From Paracoccus haematequi (lineage in GTDB: Bacteria; Pseudomonadota; Alphaproteobacteria; Rhodobacterales; Rhodobacteraceae): a stretch of 64,000 nucleotides of DNA. The notes beneath the pieces are model-generated. The model did no database searches. It saw only the letters and a program-made list of their open reading frames with translations, and was not told the origin of the DNA. The stretch lies in contig NZ_UZWE01000050.1 of NCBI RefSeq assembly GCF_900631945.1, positions 1 to 64,000 of the forward strand, read 5' to 3'. Position 1 is the first letter of the stretch; each line of letters begins with the position of its first letter. Shown here piece after piece: positions 48,524 through 58,868 of this stretch. Position numbers and translations under genes: made by a program.

Positions 48524-48669
48524 ACCGCGCAGTCGTCCTTGTGCGGGCCTGCGCCGAAGGTCAGCCACCCGGCCCGGATCCGCGCCACATGTGTATCGTC
48601 CCAGGTCTGGAAAAGGATCTCGAAGCCTGGCCGGGTGACGCTGTCCGGGATCGGCCTGCTGGTTGGCAC
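48520..48669 (-). CDS. short hypothetical protein (uncertain)
   Basis: 49 aa from a GTG. Ends FQTWDDTHVARIRAGWLTFGAGPHKDDCAV, which looks protein-like. The upstream part is poor; could be a fragment of a decayed gene. Confidence 0.3.
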   Translation of the reverse strand: MPTSRPIPDSVTRPGFEILFQTWDDTHVARIRAGWLTFGAGPHKDDCAV

Positions 48670-48945
48670 TGTGGCCGATAGCCCCCATGGACACCGACAT
48701 GAACGGCGCGCGCCTCTCAAAGAACACCGCCTGCCGGATCACGCGCGGCCCCTTGCACGGCCACAGCGGAGGGTGGTTTGCGAAGGCCGAGAACAGCAGG
48801 GAGGATCCCCGGCAAACGCCCACCGCATGATGGTCGAATGCCTCATCCTCAAGATTCCTTCGACAGAAGGATGTCCAATCCCCGGTCCTGTTCGAGCGGA
48901 CGCTTAGAGATTTCGGCGATTTCCTGACCAGCCTCGCCCTGCCTC
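48670..48945. other. gap with no clear gene
   Basis: 276 bases; reading frames are short and disturbed. May contain the decayed 5' part of the short gene at 48520. Confidence 0.3.
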
Positions 48946-49386
48946 TCAGGCCAGGGCCTCCTCGAACGCGCGCTCAAGGACTTCCACCTGTCCCCGACCG
49001 TCCACCAAGGCGGCGTCAAAGCGCAATTCCGGCAAGGGCATCTGTCCGGCCGCCTCGCAATATTCCAATGCAGCGCGCATGATGCGGCCCTGTTGCGCGG
49101 CGCCCAGCCGACAGGCAGCGTCTTGGTGGGAGGAAGACTGCTTGACCTCGATAAAGACCAGGCATTCCCCATGTCTCGCGATCAGGTCGATTTCCCCGGC
49201 CTTGCCACGCCAACGCCGCGCCAGGATCGTCATGCCCTTGCCTTCAAGCACGCGCGCCACGCTGTCCTCGGCCAAGGCACCGGACAGATGCGCAAGGCGT
49301 CCCCGCGTCCTGCGGGCCAAGGACACCTGCCTGGCTTGCGGCGGCACCGCCCAGGGCAGGTCCAGTGTTCTGACGGCATGGCCCAT
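48946..49386 (-). CDS. yraN: YraN family nuclease-fold protein (UPF0102)
   Basis: 146 aa. GALAEDSVARVLEGKGMTILARRWRGKAGEIDLIARHGECLVFIEVKQSS shows the E-x-D...E-V-K nuclease signature. Starts 2 nt after rsmI's stop, the usual order. Confidence 0.88.
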   Translation of the reverse strand: MGHAVRTLDLPWAVPPQARQVSLARRTRGRLAHLSGALAEDSVARVLEGKGMTILARRWRGKAGEIDLIARHGECLVFIEVKQSSSHQDAACRLGAAQQGRIMRAALEYCEAAGQMPLPELRFDAALVDGRGQVEVLERAFEEALA

Positions 49387-49388
49387 TC

Positions 49389-50297
49389 TCAATCCGTCCC
49401 TTCATCCGCCAGCCCGAGCGCGATCTGATAGACATCGCGCCGCGCCATTCCCAATTCCGCCGCCACCTCGCGGGCGGCATCCTTCACCGTCATCGACGCC
49501 AGCCGCGTTTGCAATGCGGCGCGCACCGTCTGCCCGTCCGCCTGCACCGGCTGCGGCCGGTCCACCAGCATCACGACCTCTCCCTTCAGGGTGGCCATGC
49601 GCGGATCCTGCGCCAGTTCGGCGGCGGTGCCCCGGATCACTTCCTCGAACCGTTTGGTCAGTTCGCGCGCCACCACTGTAAGTCGATTCGCGTCAACCTC
49701 GCACATTTCTTTCAATGTTTGATTAACGCGCCTGGGGCTTTCGAACAGGATCAGCGTGGCATCAACCGCCATCCAGTCGCGCAGCCATGTCAGCCGGGCG
49801 CCTTTCGTTGCTGGCGGAAAGCCCAGGAACAGAAAGCGGTCGCTGGGCAGGCCCGACAGGCTCAGCGCGACCAGCGGCGCCGAGGGGCCGGGAATGGCAT
49901 GGACCCGATGGCCCAGGGACGCCGCCTCTCGGGCAAGGCGGTATCCGGGATCGGCCACCAGAGGCGTCCCCGCGTCCGAGGCATAGGCGACGCTGGCCCC
50001 GTCCGCCAGGGCCGCCATCAATCCGGGCCGGGCACGTTCGCCGTTATGGTCGTGATAGGGCAGGATCCGCCTGCCCCGCAACGGAATGCCGTGGATGTCC
50101 AGCAGGTGGCGCAGCACCCGCGTATCCTCGGCCGCCAGCAGGTCTGCGGCATTCAGCACGTCAAGCGCGCGCAGCGTGATGTCGCGCGCCGTGCCGATGG
50201 GCGTCGCCACCAGGTAGAGGCCGGGGTCCAGCCGCGTCGCCTCGACATGGGCCGACAGGCGATGGGCGGATTGGGGTTCTTCGCGTGTTCCGGTCAT
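49389..50297 (-). CDS. rsmI: 16S rRNA 2'-O-methyltransferase (C1402)
   Basis: 302 aa. LYLVATPIGTARDITLRAL, AAEDTRV, GTPLVADPGYRL and IPGPSA are RsmI motifs. Methylates C1402 ribose. ATG 50297 with AAGGAG. Confidence 0.95.
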   Translation of the reverse strand: MTGTREEPQSAHRLSAHVEATRLDPGLYLVATPIGTARDITLRALDVLNAADLLAAEDTRVLRHLLDIHGIPLRGRRILPYHDHNGERARPGLMAALADGASVAYASDAGTPLVADPGYRLAREAASLGHRVHAIPGPSAPLVALSLSGLPSDRFLFLGFPPATKGARLTWLRDWMAVDATLILFESPRRVNQTLKEMCEVDANRLTVVARELTKRFEEVIRGTAAELAQDPRMATLKGEVVMLVDRPQPVQADGQTVRAALQTRLASMTVKDAAREVAAELGMARRDVYQIALGLADEGTD

Positions 50298-50386
50298 CGC
50301 CTTCTCCTTCCGACTGATTGCCAAGCAGGCCCGTTGGTCCTAGGCTGCCCGCACCTCGCCGATACCTTACAGCAGGGAAGTTTCAT

Positions 50387-51595
50387 ATGGTCGTTTCCGC
50401 CACAACCCGGCCCGCCGCCGGATTGCGCCGCGCCTTTACCCGTGCCGCAGCCATCCTGTCCGCCTTCGTCCTGGCGGCCTGCGACCCCGTAGGAGGATCG
50501 CAGCAGGCCAGCGGCCCCGCCATCGGCCCGCTGATCAACCCAGGCGAGCCGGTGCGGGTTGCCCTGCTGGCGCCGGGCGGCAGCGGATCGGCCGATCTGG
50601 AATGGCTGTCGCGCAGCCTCAAGAATGCCGCGCGCATGGCCGCCGCCGACGCGCAGGGCGCGACGATCGACCTGCGCGTCTATGACACCGGGACCAGCAC
50701 GGAACAGGCCGTGGCCCAGGCCAATGCGGCCGCCGATGCGGGCGCGCAGATCATCGTCGGCCCCCTGTTCGCGGAAGGCGCCAATGCCGTGGGCAATGCC
50801 ATGCGGCCGCGCAACATCAACGTCCTGTCATTCTCCAACAATGCCGAGATCGCGGGCGGCAACGTCTTCATCCTGGGCAACAGCTTCGCCAACATCGCCG
50901 ACCGGCTGGTCGGCTATGGCGTCCGCCAGGGCAAGCGCAACATCTATGTCGTGGCCGAGGATGACATCGCCGGACAGTTGGGCGGCCGCGCCATCGAGAC
51001 CGCCATCGCCCGCAACCGCGCGCGGCTGGCGGGGCGCATCAACCACCCCGTCTCGGTGACCGGCATCGACACCGTGGCCCCGCAGATCGCCGCGGCGGCC
51101 CGGTCGGGGCAGGTGGATGCGGTGTTCATGACGGCCAACAACCAGGCTGTCCTGCCCTATCTGACGGAAAAGCTTGCCGCCGCCGGGGTCCGGTCGCCCG
51201 TCACGCAGATGATGGGTCTGACCCGCTGGGATCAGCCGCCCGCGCGCATGACCCTGCCCCAGTTGCAGGAAGGCTGGTTCGCGATCCCCGATCAGGGCCT
51301 GCGCGCCCAGTTCGACGCCCGCTATCGCGGCGCCTATGGCGAACAGCCGCACGAACTGGCCAGCCTGGCCTATGACGGCGTTGCCGCCATCGCATCGCTG
51401 GTGCGCAGCGGACAGCGCAATGCCCTGACGACGACGGGGCTGACGCAGCGCGCGGGCTTTGCCGGCGTCGGCGGCGTCTTTCGGCTGCGGCCCGACGGAA
51501 CCTCGGAACGCGCCCTGGCGGTGGCCACCCTGCGCGGCAACCGGCTGGTGATCCTGGATCCGGCGCAGCGCGGCTTTGGCGGCGCCGGGTTCTGA
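50387..51595 (+). CDS. LpoA-like penicillin-binding protein activator lipoprotein
   Basis: 402 aa. Lipobox ...SAFVLAAC near residue 24, then a type-1 periplasmic binding fold (VRVALLAPGGSGSADLEW, IVGPLFAEGANAVGNAMRP). Family includes LpoA activators of PBP1A. Divergent to rsmI, as usual in the order. Confidence 0.82.
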   Translation: MVVSATTRPAAGLRRAFTRAAAILSAFVLAACDPVGGSQQASGPAIGPLINPGEPVRVALLAPGGSGSADLEWLSRSLKNAARMAAADAQGATIDLRVYDTGTSTEQAVAQANAAADAGAQIIVGPLFAEGANAVGNAMRPRNINVLSFSNNAEIAGGNVFILGNSFANIADRLVGYGVRQGKRNIYVVAEDDIAGQLGGRAIETAIARNRARLAGRINHPVSVTGIDTVAPQIAAAARSGQVDAVFMTANNQAVLPYLTEKLAAAGVRSPVTQMMGLTRWDQPPARMTLPQLQEGWFAIPDQGLRAQFDARYRGAYGEQPHELASLAYDGVAAIASLVRSGQRNALTTTGLTQRAGFAGVGGVFRLRPDGTSERALAVATLRGNRLVILDPAQRGFGGAGF

Positions 51596-51597
51596 TC

Positions 51598-54381
51598 TTG
51601 GCCGACCTGCCCGAGACGACGATTCTGCAAAGCGCCCCGGCCCTGTCCGGGGCGCATCCCATCTTCGACCCCGCCGCCTTCCTGCCGATCCTGGACGGGG
51701 CGCTGTCGGGCCTGACCGAAGGCCGGGCGATCCGGGCGCGCACCGTGGCCCTGCTGTCGGACGCCCGGTCCGAGGCCATGCGCGCCATCGAGGCGGGCCT
51801 TGCCAGCCACCCCCGCGCCGCGCGCGAAACCGTGCGCGCCATCGCCACCCTGACCGACGGCATCGTCATCGCCACCCATCATGTCGCCACCACCTGGCTG
51901 CATCCCCAGCGGTCCCCGTCCGAGGCCGAACGGTTGGCGGTGCTGGCCGTCGGCGGCTATGGCCGGGCGGAAATGGCACCCGAATCCGACGTGGACCTGC
52001 TGTTCCTGACCCCGTGGAAGATCACCGCCTGGGCGGAAAGCGTGGTCGAATCCATGCTCTACATCCTGTGGGATCTGAAGCTGAAGATCGGCCATTCCAT
52101 CCGCAGCGTGGACGACTGCATCCGCCTGGGCGCGGGCGACATGACCATCCGCACCTCGCTGGTGGAACACCGGCTGGTGACCGGCCACGCCCCCCTGGCC
52201 GAGGAATTGCGCGAACGGCTGTGGGTCGAGCTGTTTTCCAGGACCATCCCCGAATTCATCGAGGCCAAGCTGGAGGAACGATCGGCCCGCCACCAGCGGC
52301 AGGGCGGGCAGCGATACGTCCTGGAACCCAACGTCAAAGAGGGCAAGGGCGGGCTGCGCGACCTGCAAACGCTGTACTGGATCGCCAAATACATCCACCG
52401 CGTGGACCGCGCCGTCGAACTGGTCGATCTGGGCGTCTTCACGCGCGAAGAACATCTGGCCTTCTGGCAGGCCGAGGATTTCCTGTGGGCCGTGCGCTGC
52501 CACCTGCACCTGATCGCGGGCCGTCCCGTCGATGTCCTGTCCTTCGACATGCAGGTCGAGGTGGCGCGCCGCATGGGCTATCGCGACACATCCGCCCGGC
52601 GCGGGGTGGAGTATTTTATGCAGGATTACTTCCGCCACGCCACCCATGTGGGCGAACTGACCCGCGTCTTCCTGACGGAACTCGAGGCGCGCCATGTTCG
52701 CAGCGCGCCCTTCCTGGGCCGGCTGTTCCGCCGCCGCCGCAAGCTGCGGCACGGTTTCGTCGACAACCTGGGACGGCTGGCCATCGCTGACGACGCCGCC
52801 TTCCTTCAGGATCCGCTGAACATCCTGCGCCTGTTCGAAGAGGCGCTGCGCACCGGCATCCTGATCCACCCCGACGCCATGCGGCTGGTCGCGGCCAATC
52901 TGGACCTGATCGACGACAAGGTCCGCAGCGATCCCGAAGCGACGCGGATTTTCATGGATCTGCTGCTGAAGCACGGCAATCCCGAACGGGGCTTGCGCCG
53001 CATGAACGAGCTGGGCGTGCTGGCGGCCTTCATCCCCGAATTCGAACCCGTCGTGGCGATGATGCAGTTCAACATGTATCACCACTACACGGTGGACGAA
53101 CATTCCATCCAATGCGTCGCCGCCCTGGCCGAGATCGAGCGGGGCGAGCACCCGGAAGATCTGCCCCTGTCCAGCGAGATCATGAAATCGGGCATCAACC
53201 GCCGTGTTCTCTATCTGGCGGTGCTGCTGCACGACATCGGCAAGGGACGGCGCGAGGATCACTCGATCCTGGGCGCGCGGCTGGCGCGGCGGATCGCGAC
53301 CCGGTTCGGCTTTCCGCAGGACGACATCGACACCGTGGAATGGCTGGTGCGCAACCACCTGCTGATGTCGGACGTGGCGCAGAAACGCGACATCGCCGAC
53401 CCGCGCACGCTCCGCGATTTCGCCAAGGCGGTGAAGACCCGCAAGCGGCTGGACATGCTGCTGGTGCTGACGGTCTGCGACATTCGCGGCGTCGGCCCCG
53501 GCACCTGGAACAACTGGAAGGCCGCGCTGCTGCGCAGGCTGCACGAGGAGACCGCCCTGGTCCTGGAAAACGGGCTGGAGGAGATGAACCGCGACCGCCG
53601 CCAGACGGAAGCCAAGCGCAGCCTGCGCCATCTGCTGATCGCCAAGGGATGGGAGGCCAAGGCCATCCGGGCCGAGCTTGGGCGCCATTACGACAGCTAT
53701 TGGTCGGGGCTGCCCACCGAAACGCAAGCCAGCTTCGCCGAAATGCTGAACGGCATCGGACCGGACGAAATCCGCATCGACCTGCGCGCCGATCCCGACC
53801 GCGACGCCACCCGCGCGGCCTTCGTGCTGGCCGACCATCCGGGGATCTTTTCGCGGCTCTGCGGGGCGCTGACGCTGATGGGCGCGAACGTGGTCGATGC
53901 GCGGACCTATACGACGCGGGACGGCTTTGCGACCGCCGTCTTCTGGGTGCAGGATCCCGATGGCAGCCCCTTTGACGAAGACCGGATGCCCAGGCTGCGC
54001 CAGAAGATCCTGAGCATCCTGAGGGGAGAGATCGTCGCGCGCGAGGCCTTTGCGACCCGCGACAAGCCCAAGAAGCGCACGCGGGAATTCAGGTTCCCGA
54101 CCCATGTCACCTTCGACAACGAAGGCAGCGACATCTATACCATCATCGAGGTCGACACCCGCGACCGTCCCGGCCTGCTTTATGACCTGACCCGGACGAT
54201 GGCCGCGAACCATATCCAGATCGTCAGCGCGGTGATCGCCACCTTCGGCGCGCAGGTGGTGGACAGTTTCTATGTCAAGGATATGTTCGGCCTGAAACTG
54301 CACAGCGACGCGAAACGCGACGCCTTGGAAAAGAAACTGCGTTCGGCCATCGCCGACGGGGCAAAACGGGCAGAGGCATAA
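51598..54381 (+). CDS. glnD: bifunctional uridylyltransferase/uridylyl-removing enzyme
   Basis: 927 aa. NT motif GGYGRAEMAPESDVDLL (residues about 120-136), HD motif LLHDIGKG near 545, two ACT domains at the end (DHPGIFSRLCGALTLMGANVVDAR and DRPGLLYDLTRTMAANH). Controls PII. TTG start, 2 nt after the previous stop. Confidence 0.96.
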   Translation: MADLPETTILQSAPALSGAHPIFDPAAFLPILDGALSGLTEGRAIRARTVALLSDARSEAMRAIEAGLASHPRAARETVRAIATLTDGIVIATHHVATTWLHPQRSPSEAERLAVLAVGGYGRAEMAPESDVDLLFLTPWKITAWAESVVESMLYILWDLKLKIGHSIRSVDDCIRLGAGDMTIRTSLVEHRLVTGHAPLAEELRERLWVELFSRTIPEFIEAKLEERSARHQRQGGQRYVLEPNVKEGKGGLRDLQTLYWIAKYIHRVDRAVELVDLGVFTREEHLAFWQAEDFLWAVRCHLHLIAGRPVDVLSFDMQVEVARRMGYRDTSARRGVEYFMQDYFRHATHVGELTRVFLTELEARHVRSAPFLGRLFRRRRKLRHGFVDNLGRLAIADDAAFLQDPLNILRLFEEALRTGILIHPDAMRLVAANLDLIDDKVRSDPEATRIFMDLLLKHGNPERGLRRMNELGVLAAFIPEFEPVVAMMQFNMYHHYTVDEHSIQCVAALAEIERGEHPEDLPLSSEIMKSGINRRVLYLAVLLHDIGKGRREDHSILGARLARRIATRFGFPQDDIDTVEWLVRNHLLMSDVAQKRDIADPRTLRDFAKAVKTRKRLDMLLVLTVCDIRGVGPGTWNNWKAALLRRLHEETALVLENGLEEMNRDRRQTEAKRSLRHLLIAKGWEAKAIRAELGRHYDSYWSGLPTETQASFAEMLNGIGPDEIRIDLRADPDRDATRAAFVLADHPGIFSRLCGALTLMGANVVDARTYTTRDGFATAVFWVQDPDGSPFDEDRMPRLRQKILSILRGEIVAREAFATRDKPKKRTREFRFPTHVTFDNEGSDIYTIIEVDTRDRPGLLYDLTRTMAANHIQIVSAVIATFGAQVVDSFYVKDMFGLKLHSDAKRDALEKKLRSAIADGAKRAEA

Positions 54382-54384
54382 ATC

Positions 54385-55914
54385 ATGAAATCGGGATTGG
54401 TGCGCGGATTCCTCTCGGTAGGGATCTGGACCTTCGTGTCGCGCGTCTCGGGCTTTGTCCGCGACATCCTGATGGCCGCCTGGCTGGGCAGCGGCGCGGT
54501 GGCCGACGCCTTCTTCGTGGGCCTGTCGCTGCCCAACATGTTCCGCCGCTTCTTCGCGGAAGGCGCCTTCAACACCGCCTTCGTGCCGATGTTCGCCAAG
54601 AAGCTGGACGACCGCACGGATGCCCAACGCTTCGCGTCCGAGGCGTTTTCGGGCCTGTTGATGTCGGTGCTGATCCTGTCTGCCGGGGCGATGGTCTTCA
54701 TGCCGGGGCTGGTCTGGCTGATGGCATCCGGCTTTGCCGGGGACGAGCGCTTTCCGCTGGCGGTTCAATACGGCCGGATCATGTTCCCCTATATCCTGCT
54801 GATCTCTCTGGCCTCGATGATCTCGGGCGTGCTGAACGCGAACGGCCGCTTCACCGCCGCCGCCGCCGCGCCGGTGCTGCTGAACCTGCTGTTCATCGCG
54901 GCGATGGCGGTGGCCTGGTGGCAGGGCTGGGACGTGGGGCTGACGCTGGCCTGGGCCACGCCGCTGACCGGGATCGCGCAGCTGGCGCTTGTCTGGTGGG
55001 ACGCGCACCGCACCGGCTGGTCCTTCGCGCCCCGCCGCCCGCGTCTGACGCCCGACATGCGCCGCCTGCTGGCCGTGGCCCTGCCCGCCGCCTTCGCCGG
55101 GGGCGTGGTGCAGATCAACCTGCTGGTCGGCCGCCAGGTCGCCAGCCATTTCGAGGGCGCGATTTCCTGGCTGTCCTATTCCGACCGCCTGTATCAACTG
55201 CCGCTGGGCGTCGTCGGCGCCGCCGTGGCGGTGGTGCTGCTGCCGGAACTGGCGCGGCGGCTGCGGGCGGGCGATCATGCAGGCGGGCAATCGGCCTATT
55301 CCCGCGCCACGGAATTCGGCCTGTTCCTGACCCTGCCCGCCGCCTTCGCCATCGCCGTGATCGCCGAACCCATGGTCCGCACCCTGTTCGAACGCGGCCA
55401 GTTCACCGCTTACGACACCGCCCAGACCGCCCGCGCGCTGATCGTCTATGCCTTCGGCCTGCCCGCCTTCGTGCTGCAAAAAATCCTGCAACCGCTGTAT
55501 TTCGCGCGCGAGGATACCAGGACCCCCTTCCGCTATGCCCTGTGGTCGATGGTGGTCAATGCCATCGTGGCCTTTGGGCTGATGCCCTGGCTGGGCTTCC
55601 TGGCAGCGGCCCTGGGCACCACGGTCGCCGCCTGGATCATGGTCGCGCAGCTGTGGTGGGGCACTCGCGCCATGGGCGACGCCGCCCGCGCCGACGACCG
55701 CCTGCGCCGCAAGACGCCGCTGATCGTGCTGTCCTCGGCGCTGATGGCGGGGGCGCTGTCGCTGATGATGGATTGGCTGGACGCGGCCCAAGTGGGGAAG
55801 GTGCCGGGTCTGGCGATCCTCGTCTTCGGCGGGGCCGCGATCTATTTCACGCTCAGCTTCGCGACCCGCGCCTATCGGCTGTCCGACCTGAAGGCGGCGG
55901 TGCGTCGGCGCTAG
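54385..55914 (+). CDS. murJ: lipid II flippase
   Basis: 509 aa, about 14 membrane segments. SRVSGFVRDILMAAWLGSGAVADAFFVGLSLPNMFRRFFAEGAFNTAFVPMF is the MurJ N-terminus. Follows glnD by 3 nt. Confidence 0.95.
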   Translation: MKSGLVRGFLSVGIWTFVSRVSGFVRDILMAAWLGSGAVADAFFVGLSLPNMFRRFFAEGAFNTAFVPMFAKKLDDRTDAQRFASEAFSGLLMSVLILSAGAMVFMPGLVWLMASGFAGDERFPLAVQYGRIMFPYILLISLASMISGVLNANGRFTAAAAAPVLLNLLFIAAMAVAWWQGWDVGLTLAWATPLTGIAQLALVWWDAHRTGWSFAPRRPRLTPDMRRLLAVALPAAFAGGVVQINLLVGRQVASHFEGAISWLSYSDRLYQLPLGVVGAAVAVVLLPELARRLRAGDHAGGQSAYSRATEFGLFLTLPAAFAIAVIAEPMVRTLFERGQFTAYDTAQTARALIVYAFGLPAFVLQKILQPLYFAREDTRTPFRYALWSMVVNAIVAFGLMPWLGFLAAALGTTVAAWIMVAQLWWGTRAMGDAARADDRLRRKTPLIVLSSALMAGALSLMMDWLDAAQVGKVPGLAILVFGGAAIYFTLSFATRAYRLSDLKAAVRRR

Positions 55915-56666
55915 CGCGCCGTATAGCCGCCGTCGACCAGGTGATAGGATCCGGTGATGAAGCTAGCCTGATCAGACAGCAGGTAAAGCACCAGCGAGGC
56001 GACCTCATCGGCCGTGCCCAGCCGCTGCAAGGCATGTTGCGTGGCAAGATAGTCCAGCGTCTGCCTGTCCAGATGCTCGTCCAGCATCGGCGTGCTGATG
56101 AAGCCCGGCCCGACCGCGTTCACGCGGATCCCGTCCGCCGCATGTTCCAGCGCGGCCGCCTTGGTCAGCCCGTTCACCCCGTGCTTGGCCGCGACATAGG
56201 CCGAGGATTTGGCGAATCCCACTGATCCGAGGATCGAGGACAGGTTGACGACGGCCCCGCCGCCCGCCCGCTTCATCGCCGGGATCGCAAAGCGCATCCC
56301 CAGGAAGACCCCGATCAGGTTTACGTCGATGACCTTCCTCCAGGCTTCGACCGGATAGTCGCCCGTTGTCGCCTGCGCGCCGCCGATCCCGGCATTGTTG
56401 ACCAGATGCGACAGCGACCCGGTCTCGTCCTCGGCAAAGCGGACAAGCGCCTGGATGTCGCTTTCCAAGGCCACATCGGCCGCGAAGGCCAAGGCCCTGC
56501 CGCCCGCCGCGACGATGGCATCCGCGACCTTCTGCGCGGCGTCGCGGTTCAGGTCCGACACGATAACCGTGCCGCCCGCCGCCGCATAGCCCTCGGCGAT
56601 GGCGCGCCCGATGCCGGAAGCGGCGCCCGTCACGATGCCTGTCGTGCCTGAGAATTCGATCTTCAT
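55911..56666 (-). CDS. short-chain dehydrogenase/reductase
   Basis: 251 aa. TGAASGIG, NNAGIGG, SSAYVAAKHG (Y-x3-K) of classical SDRs. Substrate unknown. Overlaps the murJ stop by 4 bp at the convergent end. Confidence 0.92.
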   Translation of the reverse strand: MKIEFSGTTGIVTGAASGIGRAIAEGYAAAGGTVIVSDLNRDAAQKVADAIVAAGGRALAFAADVALESDIQALVRFAEDETGSLSHLVNNAGIGGAQATTGDYPVEAWRKVIDVNLIGVFLGMRFAIPAMKRAGGGAVVNLSSILGSVGFAKSSAYVAAKHGVNGLTKAAALEHAADGIRVNAVGPGFISTPMLDEHLDRQTLDYLATQHALQRLGTADEVASLVLYLLSDQASFITGSYHLVDGGYTAR

Positions 56667-56717
56667 GCCTTGTCCTTTCCTGGATGGGAAACCGCGCCGA
56701 TCATTGCACGGAAACCG

Positions 56718-57419
56718 TCAGCGCGCCCTGATCTGGCGCAAGACCCGCTGCACCCCGCCATCGACCAGCAGGAAGCTGAGAGCGAAACCCACGAAGAAAC
56801 CGGCGACCTCGGCGATCCAGCCATAGCCCGCGCCGCCGAAGACGATGCCGAAGACAAGCTGAAAGGCCAGCAGCATCCCGATCAGCGTGAAGGCCCGCAT
56901 CCGATTGGCCTGGACGGCACCCAGCCGTGTCCACAGCAGGAAGGTGAAGGCCCCGACAAGCCCATAGACCGCCGGATAACCGCCGATCAGCGGCCCGACG
57001 CGACCCGGCAGCAGCGAAATCGCCGCCGTATAGACCAACGCGCCGCCGATGGCCGATCCCAGGAACAGCGCGATCACCGCCCAGGGCCGGAACTCCCGTG
57101 CGATCATGTTGCCAAGCGCCAGGGTGAAGACCACCACGAAGGCCGCATGGGTGAACGAGGAGTTGACGAAGCTGTAGGACAGGATGCGATACGCCTGATC
57201 CCAATCGACCGCGCCCAGGTGCCACATGCGCTGCACCATCTCGGGCGCGAAGGCGGTCATCTGCATCGCGGACAGCCGCAGCCCCACCCCCTGCGCGCCG
57301 CCGATCAGCCCGGACTGGCCCAGCAGGAACACGATCTCTCCGGCGATGGCGGGCAGACACAGCGCCCAGACGGCGGCGGGGATCGGGTTGAGGGGCGAGA
57401 CGGGCATGGCCTGGCGCAT
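56718..57419 (-). CDS. rhomboid-family membrane protein lacking the catalytic Ser
   Basis: 233 aa, about six membrane segments. The region LIGGYPAVYGLVGAFTF aligns with the GxSG motif of rhomboids, but the Ser position is Tyr/Pro; the second catalytic His is not seen in GYGWIAEVAGFF either. Probably a pseudo-protease. Start MRQAMPV at 57419. Confidence 0.8.
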   Translation of the reverse strand: MRQAMPVSPLNPIPAAVWALCLPAIAGEIVFLLGQSGLIGGAQGVGLRLSAMQMTAFAPEMVQRMWHLGAVDWDQAYRILSYSFVNSSFTHAAFVVVFTLALGNMIAREFRPWAVIALFLGSAIGGALVYTAAISLLPGRVGPLIGGYPAVYGLVGAFTFLLWTRLGAVQANRMRAFTLIGMLLAFQLVFGIVFGGAGYGWIAEVAGFFVGFALSFLLVDGGVQRVLRQIRAR

Positions 57420-57494
57420 CGGGTTTCCTTCGCGGTTGCGGTCGCTTTGGCCAAGGGCTAAGCCACTGGCAGCGAAAATCCAAGCAGGCCCGAC

Positions 57495-58529
57495 ATGACC
57501 GAGACGCCGAAAACCCGTTTCACGCCGCGCATCTTTTCCGGGATCCAGCCTTCGGGCGGGCTGACGCTGGGCAATTACCTGGGCGCGCTGAAACGCTTTG
57601 CGGCGCTGCAAGGCGGCCCGGCGCAGACGATCTATTGCCTGGTGGACCTGCACGCGATCACCGTCTGGCAGGAACCCGACAAGCTGCGCCGCAATATCCG
57701 CGAGGCCGCAGCGGCCTTCATGGCCTCGGGCGTGGATCCGCAACAGTCGATCCTGTTCAACCAGTCCCAGGTTTCCGCCCATGCGGAAATGGCCTGGCTT
57801 TTCAACACGGTGGCCCGCGTCGGCTGGATGTACCGGATGACCCAGTTCAAGGACAAGGCAGGCAAGAACACCGAAAACGTCAGCCTGGGCCTGTTGGCCT
57901 ATCCGGCGCTGATGGCCGCCGACATCCTGACCTATCAGGCGACCGCCGTCCCGGTGGGCGAGGATCAGAAGCAGCATCTGGAACTGACCCGCGACATCGC
58001 CGCCAAGTTCAACCACGATTACGGGGTCGAGCAGTTCCCGATCACCGAACCCCTGATCGAGGGCGTGGCGACCCGCGTCATGTCGCTGCGCGACGGGTCG
58101 AAGAAGATGTCGAAATCCGATCCTTCGGATGCCAGCCGGATCAACCTGACCGACGATGCCGACGCCATCGCCCAGAAGATCCGCAAGGCGCGCACCGATG
58201 CCGATCCCCTGCCGGGCAGCCTCGACGGCCTGAAGGACCGGCCCGAGGCGAAAAACCTGGTCAATATCTATGCCGCGCTGTCGGATGAAACCCCCGATCA
58301 GGTGCTGGCCCGGTTCGAGGGTCAGGGCTTCGGTGCCTTCAAGCCCGCCCTGGCGGAACTGGCCGTCGCCGCGCTGGAACCCATCACCCGGCGGATGAAC
58401 GATTTCATGGCCGACCCCGCGGAAATCGACCGCATCCTGGGCGAAGGCGCGATCCGCGCAGACGAGATCGCCACCCCGATCCTGGAGCGCACCAAGGAGA
58501 TCATGGGCCTGCTGCGCACCCGCCCCTGA
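57495..58529 (+). CDS. trpS: tryptophanyl-tRNA synthetase
   Basis: 344 aa. [14 protein letters not shown] (HIGH-like) and [10 protein letters not shown] (KMSKS) present; class I synthetase. Divergent from the rhomboid-like gene. Terminator follows. Confidence 0.96.
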   Translation: MTETPKTRFTPRIFSGIQPSGGLTLGNYLGALKRFAALQGGPAQTIYCLVDLHAITVWQEPDKLRRNIREAAAAFMASGVDPQQSILFNQSQVSAHAEMAWLFNTVARVGWMYRMTQFKDKAGKNTENVSLGLLAYPALMAADILTYQATAVPVGEDQKQHLELTRDIAAKFNHDYGVEQFPITEPLIEGVATRVMSLRDGSKKMSKSDPSDASRINLTDDADAIAQKIRKARTDADPLPGSLDGLKDRPEAKNLVNIYAALSDETPDQVLARFEGQGFGAFKPALAELAVAALEPITRRMNDFMADPAEIDRILGEGAIRADEIATPILERTKEIMGLLRTRP

Positions 58530-58552
58530 TTCCCCGACACCCGCCCTTCCCA

Positions 58553-58585
58553 AGCCGCCGCTGCCTGCCGCATCGGCGGCTTTTT
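58553..58585 (+). terminator. terminator after trpS
   Basis: AGCCGCCG / CGGCGGCT with a 13-nt loop, then TTTT. Confidence 0.85.
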
Positions 58586-58683
58586 CACGACCCGCACCGC
58601 AGGGCCGCAGTTTTCTTTTGCGGGCAAGGCCTTGCGTCAGTTCCGACTGAAACAGTCAACTATTTGATTTCAATGGTTTTTCG

Positions 58684-58712
58684 TTGCATTATCCCTGCGG
58701 GTTCGATATAAG
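58684..58712 (+). promoter_or_regulatory. promoter-like sequence before GCCAGC cluster
   Basis: TTGCAT, 17 bp, TATAAG. An inverted repeat with GTTGCAT and AGGGATGCAAC frames it. No convincing gene follows. Confidence 0.45.
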
Positions 58713-58724
58713 GGATGCAACAAA

Positions 58725-58868
58725 GCCAGCAAGCGACACCGCCAGCCAGCTGTCCGAACCTCCAGCAAGCCAGCGTTACGCCAGCCAGCTCGTGGTTCAA
58801 CCTGCCAGCGTCCTGCCAGCAGCATCGGGACATCCGCCAGCAAGACAGCCTCGCGCCATCCTGCCAGC
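58725..58868. repeat. cluster of GCCAGC motifs
   Basis: Ten copies of GCCAGC in 144 bp at irregular distances (4-27 bp). Not a CRISPR or VNTR because spacing is irregular and no unit longer than 6-8 bp repeats. Lies between trpS and the LLM oxidoreductase. Confidence 0.65.

Noticed and set aside
51370..55791. 1473-codon open frame on the minus strand
   Set aside because: Antisense to glnD and murJ; typical spurious frame in GC-rich DNA, with low-complexity Gln/Gly/His-rich composition and no family match.
58725..58868. CRISPR array
   Set aside because: The repeated unit is only 6 bp and spacing is irregular; no spacers of uniform size.
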